Of a DNA stretch of 42,278 bases, positions 32,480-38,850 are shown piece by piece (position 1 is the stretch's first letter; every line of letters starts with the position of its first letter). This DNA is from DASUSH01 sp036375215. Lineage in GTDB: Bacteria > Actinomycetota > Thermoleophilia > Solirubrobacterales > 70-9. The stretch lies in assembly GCA_036375215.1 (NCBI GenBank), contig DASUSH010000077.1:1-42278 (forward strand), read 5' to 3'. Under the pieces are notes generated by a model, which worked only from the letters and a program-made list of their open reading frames with translations, was not told where the DNA came from and did no database searches. Both the position numbers and the translations under genes were made by a program.

Positions 32480-32884
32480 CTATTCCCGCAGCCCGGCGGC
32501 TTCGAGGGCCTCTTCCTTGGTCGTGAACGCGTGGGCGTGAACCGCCTTGCCGTCTCGAAACCTCACGACCTGCCAGACATCCCAGCTGGTCTCGGCGCCG
32601 CTCAGCTTCCCGCGCCCCCGGTTCGTGTGGCGAAACACCACCTGATCGTCGTCGTGCCCGATCACCTCGTTGATCTCGAATCGGACATCGTCGAACTGGT
32701 CCAGGAGCCAACCCACGAACAGCTTGAAACCCTCGGGCCCCCGGTGGGTCTCGGTAACACCGGGAATCGCACCGCTTGGGGTGTACTCGAAGTCAGAGGC
32801 GAGGACGGCGAGCGTCCCATCGATGTCGCCCCGATTGAAGGCCTCGTAGGCTCGGCGCACAGTTTCGACGTTCTCCTCCGACAT
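32480..32884 (-). CDS. NTF2/SnoaL-like protein, copy 1
   Basis: A 134-residue SnoaL-like protein (MSEENVETVRRAYEAFNRGD, FEYTPSGAIPGVTETHRGPE, VVFRHTNRGRGKLSGAETSW, VRFRDGKAVHAHAFTTKEEA). Start at ATG 32884; GATACT on the minus strand (32899-32894) ends 9 nt upstream, so it is probably leaderless. It is first of a two-gene unit with the paralogue at 32063. The C-terminal EALEAAGL helix is common in actinobacterial SnoaL-like families. Both lie inside the integrated element. Confidence 0.78.
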   Translation of the reverse strand: MSEENVETVRRAYEAFNRGDIDGTLAVLASDFEYTPSGAIPGVTETHRGPEGFKLFVGWLLDQFDDVRFEINEVIGHDDDQVVFRHTNRGRGKLSGAETSWDVWQVVRFRDGKAVHAHAFTTKEEALEAAGLRE

Positions 32885-32993
32885 CGCCCGCGCAGTATCC
32901 GCAAAGCGGGGGAGGGTCGCAAACGCCTGAGCGCAATCTCGGCATACCGCCGACTGGCTCGCCGCAGGGAAAACAGATGCTTGAGGTAGCCAG

Positions 32994-33320
32994 ATGACGG
33001 AGCGGCTGCAGAGCGCCGGAGCCGCGCTGGAGAAGGTGATCCGCGACGACTTGCCCGGGCACGTCGAGCTCGACCCACGCGAGGAGGCGCTGCTCGCCGC
33101 CGCGGCGAGACAGGCCCACGACATCGCCGCGCTCGAAGCCGACATCTCCGCCCGCGGGCACGTGGTCGACGGCCTCGTCAATCCATCCGTGAGAGAGGTC
33201 CGGCAGGGCCGGATGGCGCTCGGGCGGCTGCTCGCCGGGATCGACCTTCCCGGGGGCGCGTCGACGACCGTCCTGCGTGCCGAGAGGGCGGCAAGGGCAC
33301 GATGGAGGGGCGCGGCGTGA
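32994..33320 (+). CDS. phage terminase small subunit-like protein
   Basis: A 108-residue protein with the layout of small proteins found just before the large terminase in actinophages: an N-terminal helix (LQSAGAALEKVIRDDL), LDPREEALLAAAARQAHDIA, ALEADISARGHVV, NPSVREVRQGRMALGRLL and a C-terminal ERAARARWRGAA. The NP-x-E-R-Q pattern and the closing RAARARW motif support this, from memory of phage genomes. The stop overlaps the next start as GTGA. The large terminase is missing, so the gene is an orphan. Confidence 0.6.
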   Translation: MTERLQSAGAALEKVIRDDLPGHVELDPREEALLAAAARQAHDIAALEADISARGHVVDGLVNPSVREVRQGRMALGRLLAGIDLPGGASTTVLRAERAARARWRGAA

Positions 33321-33616
33321 CTCGCCTCCGCCACCCCGGTCCGCGTAACGCCGAGGAGGAGGGCCGGGTCGAGCTCGTCCTGCAGATCGGCCCGACGACC
33401 TTCGACGGATACAGCGACGAAGAGCTGGAGGCCGCTTGGCAGCGCCAGCGCGACGAGATCATGGGCAGGGAGCAACGGGCGACTCTGAGGACGTCGGTGA
33501 CCGCGGCCGGGCGTCAGGCGTCGCCGAAGGGATCCTGCCCCAACATGTCCTCGGAGCTCGGGAGCCCGCCGCCGCAACAGCGATTCGCCGTCGCGGCGAG
33601 CCAGGTCATCGCGTAG
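33317..33616 (+). pseudogene. coupled phage-type ORF, probably truncated
   Basis: GTG 33317 overlaps the stop of the terminase-like gene and gives MTRLRHPGPRNAEEEGRVEL, VLQIGPTTFDGYSDEELEAA and WQRQRDEIMGREQ. After about residue 55 the frame loses any family-like character and its last 100 bp run antisense through the end of the HD hydrolase gene. The coupling suggests the original partner in a phage module; the 3' part seems lost. No function assigned. Confidence 0.4.
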
Positions 33617-34164
33617 GCGGCGGGCGCACGGCGAGCGGCCGCCTCGGCCAACTCGCTGATCCCGTCGACAAACCCGTCGCGGGGGAATGCGGCGAATACC
33701 TCGTGGACAGCGGCCGGGTCGAGCCGGTCGAGGAAGAGTCCAGCCACGTCAACGCCGGTGCCCCAGTGGATGAGCGCGCACTCGGGGGACCGCACATCGG
33801 CGATGCCGAGCGAGGTGTGAAGCGCGATGGCATCCCAAACCACCTGCGTCTCATCGAGTGAGAGCCCGTTCGCCGTCGCCCAGTCACGCGCGGCCTCGGC
33901 TCCGTCGACTTCGAAGCGCCGCTCACCACCGTAGCGCTCGGTCAGCCCGAGGTCGTGGAGGACCGCGGCGATATAGGCCAGCTCCTCTTGCGCCTCGAGT
34001 CCCGCGGCCGAGGTGGCGAGGGCACCGAAGACATAGCTTCGTTCGCAGTGGCGCTGGAGGAAAGCGGGACTGTGCTCCCACGCGAATGCCTGGGCATCGC
34101 GAGCGAGCGCGCTGTCGGGGATGCGGATGCCCGCAACCGTCTGCATGCCGGCAGGCTTGGCCAT
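33514..34164 (-). CDS. HD-domain hydrolase (cyanamide hydratase-like)
   Basis: A 216-residue single HD-domain protein. Metal-binding His and Asp are in LQRHCERSYVFGALATS, AAVLHDLGLTERYGG (HD pair) and AIALHTSLGI; this arrangement is that of the cyanamide hydratase/DDI2-like group. The reaction is not certain, since this group also holds uncharacterised phosphohydrolase-like members. ATG 34164 has a strong AAGGAGG site 5 nt upstream, unlike the leaderless housekeeping genes around. It lies 103 bp downstream of the LuxR gene on the same strand, within the element. Confidence 0.82.
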   Translation of the reverse strand: MAKPAGMQTVAGIRIPDSALARDAQAFAWEHSPAFLQRHCERSYVFGALATSAAGLEAQEELAYIAAVLHDLGLTERYGGERRFEVDGAEAARDWATANGLSLDETQVVWDAIALHTSLGIADVRSPECALIHWGTGVDVAGLFLDRLDPAAVHEVFAAFPRDGFVDGISELAEAAARRAPAAYAMTWLAATANRCCGGGLPSSEDMLGQDPFGDA

Positions 34165-34267
34165 CGTGTCCTCCTTCGCTTCCGGTTCACTCGGCGGGTT
34201 GTCGAGACGAGGAGGACGCTACGACCGGACCGCTCGCCCGGCAATCGGGAGTTCTCCTGACTCGTGC

Positions 34268-35857
34268 TTAGCCAGGCGCGATGCCCGAGCGCGGAAGGTC
34301 GGCCCAAGCGATCAGGCCGTGCTCGATCGCGAACAGGGTCGCCCCGGCGCGGGTCGAGACGCCGAGCTTGCGGTACGCGTTTTGCACGTGGGTGTCGGCC
34401 GTCTTGGCCGAGATCCCGAGCTCGTTGGCGACCTGCTTCGTCATCAGGCCGCGGGCAAGCATCCCGACAACCTGGGCCTCGCGCTCGGTAAGCCCTGCCG
34501 GCCGCTCGAGCTTCGGCGCCCCATGGCCCGCGGCCTCGATCACCGCGGTCACTGCGTCGGCATCGAGCTTGCCTTCGCGCGCGTCCCGGCCGAGCTCCTC
34601 CGCCGCAGCTTCTGGTGAGAGCGCCTCGCGGTGGGACCGCGGCTCGCCCATCGCGTGGTAGGCATCTGCCGCCGCGAGCACCCGGGCCGCCAGGCCGAGC
34701 TCCGCCCCCGACGCGGCGCGGTGGTAGCCGCTCGCGTCGAGCCGCTCGTGGTGCGTTGCGGCGACGGGAGCGAGCGCGGAGAAGAAGTCCGAGCGCGAGA
34801 GGCAGCGCTCGGTCTGGTACGGGTGGAGGCGGACCTCCTCCCACTCGTCGGGGGTCAATGGTCCGGGCTTCCCCCAGATCCGCGGATGGACGGCAACCCG
34901 CCCGAGATCGTGGACGAGACCTGCGCGGCGCACCGCGATCACCTGCTCGGGATCAACGCGGCAGCGCTCGGCCGCCCCGGCGGCGAGCTCGGCAACCCCG
35001 GTCGAGTGTCCCGTCAGGTACGGTGAGACGAGGTCGGTGAAGCCCGCCATCGCTACCAGGGCCCGGTCGAGCGCCTCGCCTTCGAGTATGAGGGGAGAGC
35101 CGGGCTCGCGCTCGAGGACCTCGTCCCAGACGGACCCCTCCTCGGGCGCAAGGATCTCGTCGGCGTGGTCGGCGAGGCAGTCAGCGATCTCCGGGTCGAA
35201 CGCACCGCCGCCGCGCTCGCGCACCGTATGAGCGGCGACCTCCGGGCCCGAAAGCATGCGCTGGAAAGCGGCGTCCACCGCGACGATCGTGATCCGCACC
35301 GGGAGCGGCATCTCGTCGCCCTTCGATCGGCGCAGCACCCCCTTGCCGTCCCAGCGCTCGACGAGGTGCGCGAGCGGGTCGATCACATCTCGGGGTAACC
35401 CGAACCCCGAGCCCAGTCTCTGGATCACCTCGCACATCGCCGTGAAGTGCGGGCGCTGCTCGCGCGCAGCGCGCGGCAAGCGGCGCACGGCCTGGATCGC
35501 CCGGACCGGACCCGAACGGTCGGCGTCGGGCAGCGCCCGCAGGATTCCGCCGAAGATCTCGCGCTGGGACCCGAAGATCACCGGGTGCAGGTTCTCGACC
35601 AGGGGGCTGCCGAAGACGTCGGCGCTCACATGGGCGTCGGTGGTGCAGCCCGCGTGCGCCAGGAACGAGACGTAGTATGCGCCTGCCTCCGTCTCGCGGT
35701 CGACCCCCAGTCGCTGGGCGAGGCGCGACGCGATCAGGGTCGTCTGCAGGCCGTGCTCGAACGGGAACCCCATCCCGAGGTCCGTTGCGAGGCAGAGCGT
35801 GGCGACGACCTCTGCGGCGCGGACGCGATCCGGCGCCTGGAAAGCCTCCCTGGGCAT
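34268..35857 (-). CDS. HD-GYP domain protein with LuxR-type DNA-binding domain
   Basis: A 529-residue protein. The N-terminal half (residues 10-270) is a degenerate HD region (ATDLGMGFPFEHGLQTTLIA, YYVSFLAHAGCTTDAH). The second half has an HD-GYP-type core: LTGHSTGVAELA, AGLVHDLGRVAVHPRIWGKP, LTPDEWEEVRLHPYQTE, ATHHERLDASGYHR. The last 65 residues are a LuxR helix-turn-helix (LTEREAQVVGMLARGLMTKQ, ISAKTADTHVQNAYRKLGV). HD-GYP enzymes hydrolyse cyclic dinucleotides; whether this one does, or only senses, is not known. Start ATG 35857, with TAGCGT (minus 35870-35865) exactly 7 nt upstream. Confidence 0.82.
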   Translation of the reverse strand: MPREAFQAPDRVRAAEVVATLCLATDLGMGFPFEHGLQTTLIASRLAQRLGVDRETEAGAYYVSFLAHAGCTTDAHVSADVFGSPLVENLHPVIFGSQREIFGGILRALPDADRSGPVRAIQAVRRLPRAAREQRPHFTAMCEVIQRLGSGFGLPRDVIDPLAHLVERWDGKGVLRRSKGDEMPLPVRITIVAVDAAFQRMLSGPEVAAHTVRERGGGAFDPEIADCLADHADEILAPEEGSVWDEVLEREPGSPLILEGEALDRALVAMAGFTDLVSPYLTGHSTGVAELAAGAAERCRVDPEQVIAVRRAGLVHDLGRVAVHPRIWGKPGPLTPDEWEEVRLHPYQTERCLSRSDFFSALAPVAATHHERLDASGYHRAASGAELGLAARVLAAADAYHAMGEPRSHREALSPEAAAEELGRDAREGKLDADAVTAVIEAAGHGAPKLERPAGLTEREAQVVGMLARGLMTKQVANELGISAKTADTHVQNAYRKLGVSTRAGATLFAIEHGLIAWADLPRSGIAPG

Positions 35858-35919
35858 CGTCCGCACGCTAACAATGCCGCTCCACGGCGCGGCACCACGA
35901 TGCCCAGACACGCGCTCCG

Positions 35920-36350
35920 GAGCGCCGGCAACGTCCTTCGCAGCCGTGGACGCGGCCCTTGCCGGCCCCTTCGACATCCGGGTGACGGTGGTGCGCAGCA
36001 ACATTCAAAGGCCGGGGAGCACGCACAAGAGGGTTTGGCGCTTCGAGCCGCTCTGCGACTCCGGGTGTGCGAACGCGTCCGCCTCCACCGCCGGTTGCCT
36101 GGAGGTCACGGCTCCGCCGCCTCTCTCCTCCGCCGTACGGACACCGGCCGCTACAGGGGCACAGAGCGGCAGCGGGTGAGCTGTCCGAACGGGGAGATCG
36201 GGCGCCGAGGTCTCCAAGACGCGGTTCCGGATCGCGAGGAGTCGTGACGGCGAGGCAGGGAAGATCTCCGGGCGCGGTGATCTCCGCGTGCGGGGTTGCC
36301 CGGGCAATCCGCACGCAGACGCCGAGTTCATCGGCCATTCGGTTCGCTGA
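35920..36350 (+). pseudogene. frameshifted remnant of a secreted Cys-containing protein
   Basis: Three pieces in two frames read as one protein: AGPFDIRVTVVRSNIQRPGS, KRVWRFEPLCDSG (up to about 36065), then, after a shift, TDTGRYRGTERQRVSCPNG (to about 36190), then back in the first frame KTRFRIARSRDGEAGKISGR and GDLRVRGCPGNPHADAEF, ending at TGA 36348. The strand-rich pattern with spaced cysteines resembles small exported domains recalled from Thermoleophilia genomes. The 5' end is not visible. At least two frame breaks make it a dead gene. Confidence 0.4.
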
Positions 36351-36365
36351 CGCCGCGCACACAAG

Positions 36366-36406
36366 ATCCGTCGGTCGGAGGTTCGAATCCTCCCTGGCCC
36401 ATCGCT
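36366..36406 (+). repeat. right attachment repeat (attR)
   Basis: Copy of the tRNA 3' half plus five bases beyond it, without D arm or 5' acceptor strand, so it cannot be a tRNA. One base differs from the copy at 31439. Confidence 0.85.
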
Positions 36407-36435
36407 CGACACTGGACCGCCCGGTCCGGGCGCGA

Positions 36436-37134
36436 TTGGATAGGGCCATCGCGACGTTCTGCCTGATCCACGGCTACTGGCACGACGGCTCGTCGTGGTC
36501 GCCGCTGGCCGGCGCGCTCCGGGCGCGCGGCCACGAGGCCGTCGCGCCCGATCTGCCGATCGACGATCCGGGGACGACCTGGACCGAGCGCGCCGAGCCG
36601 GCCCTGCGGGCGGTCGAGGGCGCCGGCGAGCCCGTGGTGATCGTCGTCCACTCGGCGTCGTCGGGGTACGGGGCGCTCGTGGCGGCGGAGCTCGAGGACC
36701 CGCTGCTCGTCTACCTGTGTCCGAGGCTGACCCCGTTCGACTCCCCGCCGGGCGCGCCCGACGTCTTCCGGCCCGGCTTCCCGTTCCCGCCGCGCCGGGC
36801 GGACGGGTCGAACGCCTGGGAGCGCGAGGCGGCGATCGAGGCGATGTACCCGCGGCTCCCCCGCGAGACCGCCGAGGACCTGGCGGATCGCCTGCGCCCG
36901 ACCGCTCCGCCCGCCGGCGAGTTCCCGCTGGACGGGCACCCCGACGTCGCGACCGCGCTCGTCTACACCAGCGAGGATGAGTTCTTCGAGCCCGACTGGG
37001 AGCGGTTCATGGCGCGCGAGCTGCTCGGCGTCGAGCCGATCGAGATCCCCGGCGGCCATTTCCCGATGGTCGAGGACCCGGACGGCCTCGCCGACGCCCT
37101 CGACCGCCTGGCGCGACGGCACGCCGGCGGGTGA
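36436..37134 (+). CDS. alpha/beta hydrolase
   Basis: A 232-residue alpha/beta-hydrolase. FCLIHGYWHDGSSWSPLAGA gives the oxyanion strand; the nucleophile is the Ser in IVVHSASSGYGAL, the acid probably an Asp in YTSEDEFFEPD and the base His in IPGGHFPMVEDP. Related proteins usually start MATFxLVHG; here the codon at that Met is ATC, so TTG at 36436, five codons upstream, is taken as the start. The gene begins 29 bp after the right attachment repeat, so integration may have replaced its 5' region. Esterase- or lactonase-type activity is likely; substrate unknown. Confidence 0.8.
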   Translation: MDRAIATFCLIHGYWHDGSSWSPLAGALRARGHEAVAPDLPIDDPGTTWTERAEPALRAVEGAGEPVVIVVHSASSGYGALVAAELEDPLLVYLCPRLTPFDSPPGAPDVFRPGFPFPPRRADGSNAWEREAAIEAMYPRLPRETAEDLADRLRPTAPPAGEFPLDGHPDVATALVYTSEDEFFEPDWERFMARELLGVEPIEIPGGHFPMVEDPDGLADALDRLARRHAGG

Positions 37135-37173
37135 GCGTCGGCGGCGCCGGGCGCTGCTCGGAGCGCCCGCGGG

Positions 37174-37356
37174 CTACAGGTCCCAGCCGAAGTAGACCTC
37201 GGCGCGCACCAGCTTCTCGCCCGCGAACGTGAGGACCTCGGTGTTGCGGAAGCGGCTGCCGTCCGTCTTCTCGCTCTCGTAGGTGACGAGGACCTCGTCA
37301 CTCTCGTAGGCCAAATAGCTCGCGCGGGCGAGCCGCAACCGCTCGGGTTCGGGCAT
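37174..37356 (-). pseudogene. C-terminal half of an NTF2/SnoaL-like gene
   Basis: A 60-residue reading frame (MPEPERLRLARASYLAYESD, then VTYESEKTDGSRFRNTEVLT and FAGEKLVRAEVYFGWDL). It corresponds to the second half of SnoaL-like proteins, which end with the RNTEVxTF and VEVYFGW strands; the first helices and the ligand pocket part are missing. It still has an ATG with a good GAGGAGG site (37368-37362), so it may be translated or may be a shortened functional protein. A reading from ATG further up (37398) adds no domain sequence. Confidence 0.5.
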
Positions 37357-37419
37357 GCGCGCCTCCTCATCTCGTATCCGCCCCTGGGTGGATAGCACTG
37401 GCGGCTCGAGGCCGTTCCG

Positions 37420-38031
37420 CTAGCCGCGCGGGCGCAGGCCGGCGACGAGGCGCTCGAGCGCCTCGCCGACCTCGGCGCGGGCGGCGGCCGGGTCGGGCGC
37501 GCGGGCGATCACGATCGAGGCCGCGTTGAGGGCGCCGAGGAGGATGTGCGAGAGGGGCTCGATCGGGGCGCGATCGAGGTCCCCGGAGCCCATCGCGTCG
37601 GCGAGAGTCTCCTCGATCATCGTCAGGCCGTGGCGCTCGTCGACGGCGTGGAGCTCGTCGGGGCCGAGCACAGCCGGGCCGTCGAGCATCACGATCCGCT
37701 GCGTCTCCGGATCCAGGCAGGACTCGAGGAACGCGTCGAGGCCCAGCTGCAGCCGCCGCCCGGCGTCGGGCTCGTCGGCGACCGCGGCGCGGATCCGGTC
37801 GACCCAGTCGAGCTGCACCGAGCGGCAGGCGGCCTTGAAGAGCTCGCGCTTGTCGGCGAAGTGGTGGTAGAGGGCGCCCTTGGTGACCCGGGCCGAGCGC
37901 GCGATCTCCTCGATCGGCGTGGCAGCGTACCCGCGCTCGGCGAACAGCGCCCGCGCGGCGGCGACCAGCGACTCGCGGGTGTCGAGCGCGTGCTCCTGGC
38001 GGCGCGAGGCTGGGGTGGAGGCGACCGCCAT
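37420..38031 (-). CDS. TetR/AcrR family regulator
   Basis: A 203-residue repressor-type protein. N-terminal helix-turn-helix TRESLVAAARALFAERGYAA, TPIEEIARSARVTKGALYHH and FADKRELFKAAC is classical TetR; the ligand domain follows (LDAFLESCLDPETQRIVMLD, MIEETLADAM). Start ATG 38031, inside the palindrome CATACCGGCGGTATG, with TAACAT on the minus strand (38046-38041) 9 nt upstream, so it is probably leaderless and autorepressed. It is divergent from the enoyl-CoA hydratase-P450 pair and most likely controls it in response to a fatty, steroid or terpenoid CoA-type ligand (inference). Confidence 0.9.
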   Translation of the reverse strand: MAVASTPASRRQEHALDTRESLVAAARALFAERGYAATPIEEIARSARVTKGALYHHFADKRELFKAACRSVQLDWVDRIRAAVADEPDAGRRLQLGLDAFLESCLDPETQRIVMLDGPAVLGPDELHAVDERHGLTMIEETLADAMGSGDLDRAPIEPLSHILLGALNAASIVIARAPDPAAARAEVGEALERLVAGLRPRG

Positions 38032-38061
38032 ACCGGCGGTATGTTACAAATCTTCGGTATG
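38029..38061. promoter_or_regulatory. TetR operator: palindrome plus half-site
   Basis: Perfect 15-bp palindrome CATACCGGCGGTATG (38029-38043), which includes the regulator's own start codon, and a half-site CGGTATG (38055-38061) that includes the start of the hydratase gene, 18 bp from its twin. Binding would cover the start sites of both genes. Confidence 0.6.
38041..38050. promoter_or_regulatory. shared divergent -10 element, tetR-type and hydratase genes
   Basis: ATGTTACAAA: rightwards TACAAA (8 nt before ATG 38059), leftwards TAACAT (9 nt before ATG 38031), sharing the central TA. It sits between the operator palindrome and half-site. Confidence 0.55.
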
Positions 38062-38850
38062 AGCGCGGAGCTCACCGGCAGCCGCGAGGCCGTTCGCTAC
38101 GAGGTCGCGGACGCGGTCGCGGTGATCACGCTCGACCGGCCCGAGGTCGCGAACGCGGTCGATCGCCCGACCGCCGAGGCGCTGGCCGGCGCCTTCCGCA
38201 GGTTCGACGCGGACGAAGGCGCCGCCGTCGCCGTGCTCGCCGGGGCCAACCACACCTTCTGCGCCGGCGCCGACCTGAAGGCGATGCGCGACCCCGAGCG
38301 CGTGACCCGGGTCGAGCCCGACGGCGACGGCCCCGTCGGCCCGACGCGGATGCTCACCGGCAAGCCCGTGATCGCGGCGGTCGAGGGGCACGCGGTCGCC
38401 GGCGGCCTCGAGCTCGCCGCCTGGTGCGACCTCCGGATCGCCGCCGAGGACGCGGTGTTCGGCGTCTACTGCCGGCGGTGGGGGATCCCGCTGATGGACG
38501 GCGGCACGATCCGCCTCGCCCGCCTGATCGGACACAGCCACGCCCTCGACCTGATCCTCACCGGCCGTGGCGTGAGCGGCGAGGAGGCGCTAGCGATGGG
38601 GCTCGCCAACCGCCTCGTCCGCCGGGGCGAGGCGCTCGCCGCAGCGACCGCGCTCGCCCGGGAGATCGCCGCCCGTCCGCAGGCGGCGCTGCGCAGCGAC
38701 CGCCGCTCCTCCTACGAGCAGTGGTCGCTACCCGTGGCCGAGGCGCTCGCCGGCGAGTACGGCCACGGGATGGCGGCGCTCGAGACCGGCGAGATGTTCG
38801 GGGGCCTCGACAACTACGAGAAGGGAGAATGGCGACATGGCCACGTCTGA
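38059..38850 (+). CDS. enoyl-CoA hydratase/isomerase family protein
   Basis: A 263-residue crotonase-fold protein. VAVITLDRPEVANAVDRPTA, the oxyanion-hole loop HTFCAGADLKAM and EGHAVAGGLELAAWCDLRIA are present. In the catalytic-Glu region it reads RRWGIPLMDGGTIRLARLIG, where the usual Glu positions look replaced, so hydratase activity is uncertain. Start at ATG 38059, 8 nt after TACAAA; ATG 38041 would add six residues. It overlaps the P450 start by 14 bp, so the two are translationally linked and probably act in one CoA-thioester degradation or modification route. Confidence 0.87.
   Translation: MSAELTGSREAVRYEVADAVAVITLDRPEVANAVDRPTAEALAGAFRRFDADEGAAVAVLAGANHTFCAGADLKAMRDPERVTRVEPDGDGPVGPTRMLTGKPVIAAVEGHAVAGGLELAAWCDLRIAAEDAVFGVYCRRWGIPLMDGGTIRLARLIGHSHALDLILTGRGVSGEEALAMGLANRLVRRGEALAAATALAREIAARPQAALRSDRRSSYEQWSLPVAEALAGEYGHGMAALETGEMFGGLDNYEKGEWRHGHV

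Larger units (their letters stand above)
31439..36406 (+). mobile_element. decayed integrated element at a tRNA gene
   Basis: Bounded by 41-bp direct repeats, 31439-31479 (within and just past the tRNA) and 36366-36406 (no tRNA around it), identical but for one base (C31468 versus T36395). Insertion into a tRNA 3' end that leaves the tRNA intact is typical of phages and integrative islands using tyrosine integrases. Cargo: fragments of phage and other genes, a terminase-small-like gene, two SnoaL-like genes, an HD hydrolase and an HD-GYP/LuxR protein. No integrase, relaxase or transposase is visible. Confidence 0.8.

Noticed and set aside
32485..33577. Long minus-strand protein upstream-extended from the SnoaL-like gene at 32884
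   Set aside because: The part beyond 32884 is antisense to the terminase-like gene and has no motif; the SnoaL start with its -10 explains the gene.
36005..36449. Minus-strand frames with GPGRIRTSDRRI and similar over the right attachment repeat
   Set aside because: Produced by the tRNA-derived repeat in reverse; not a gene.
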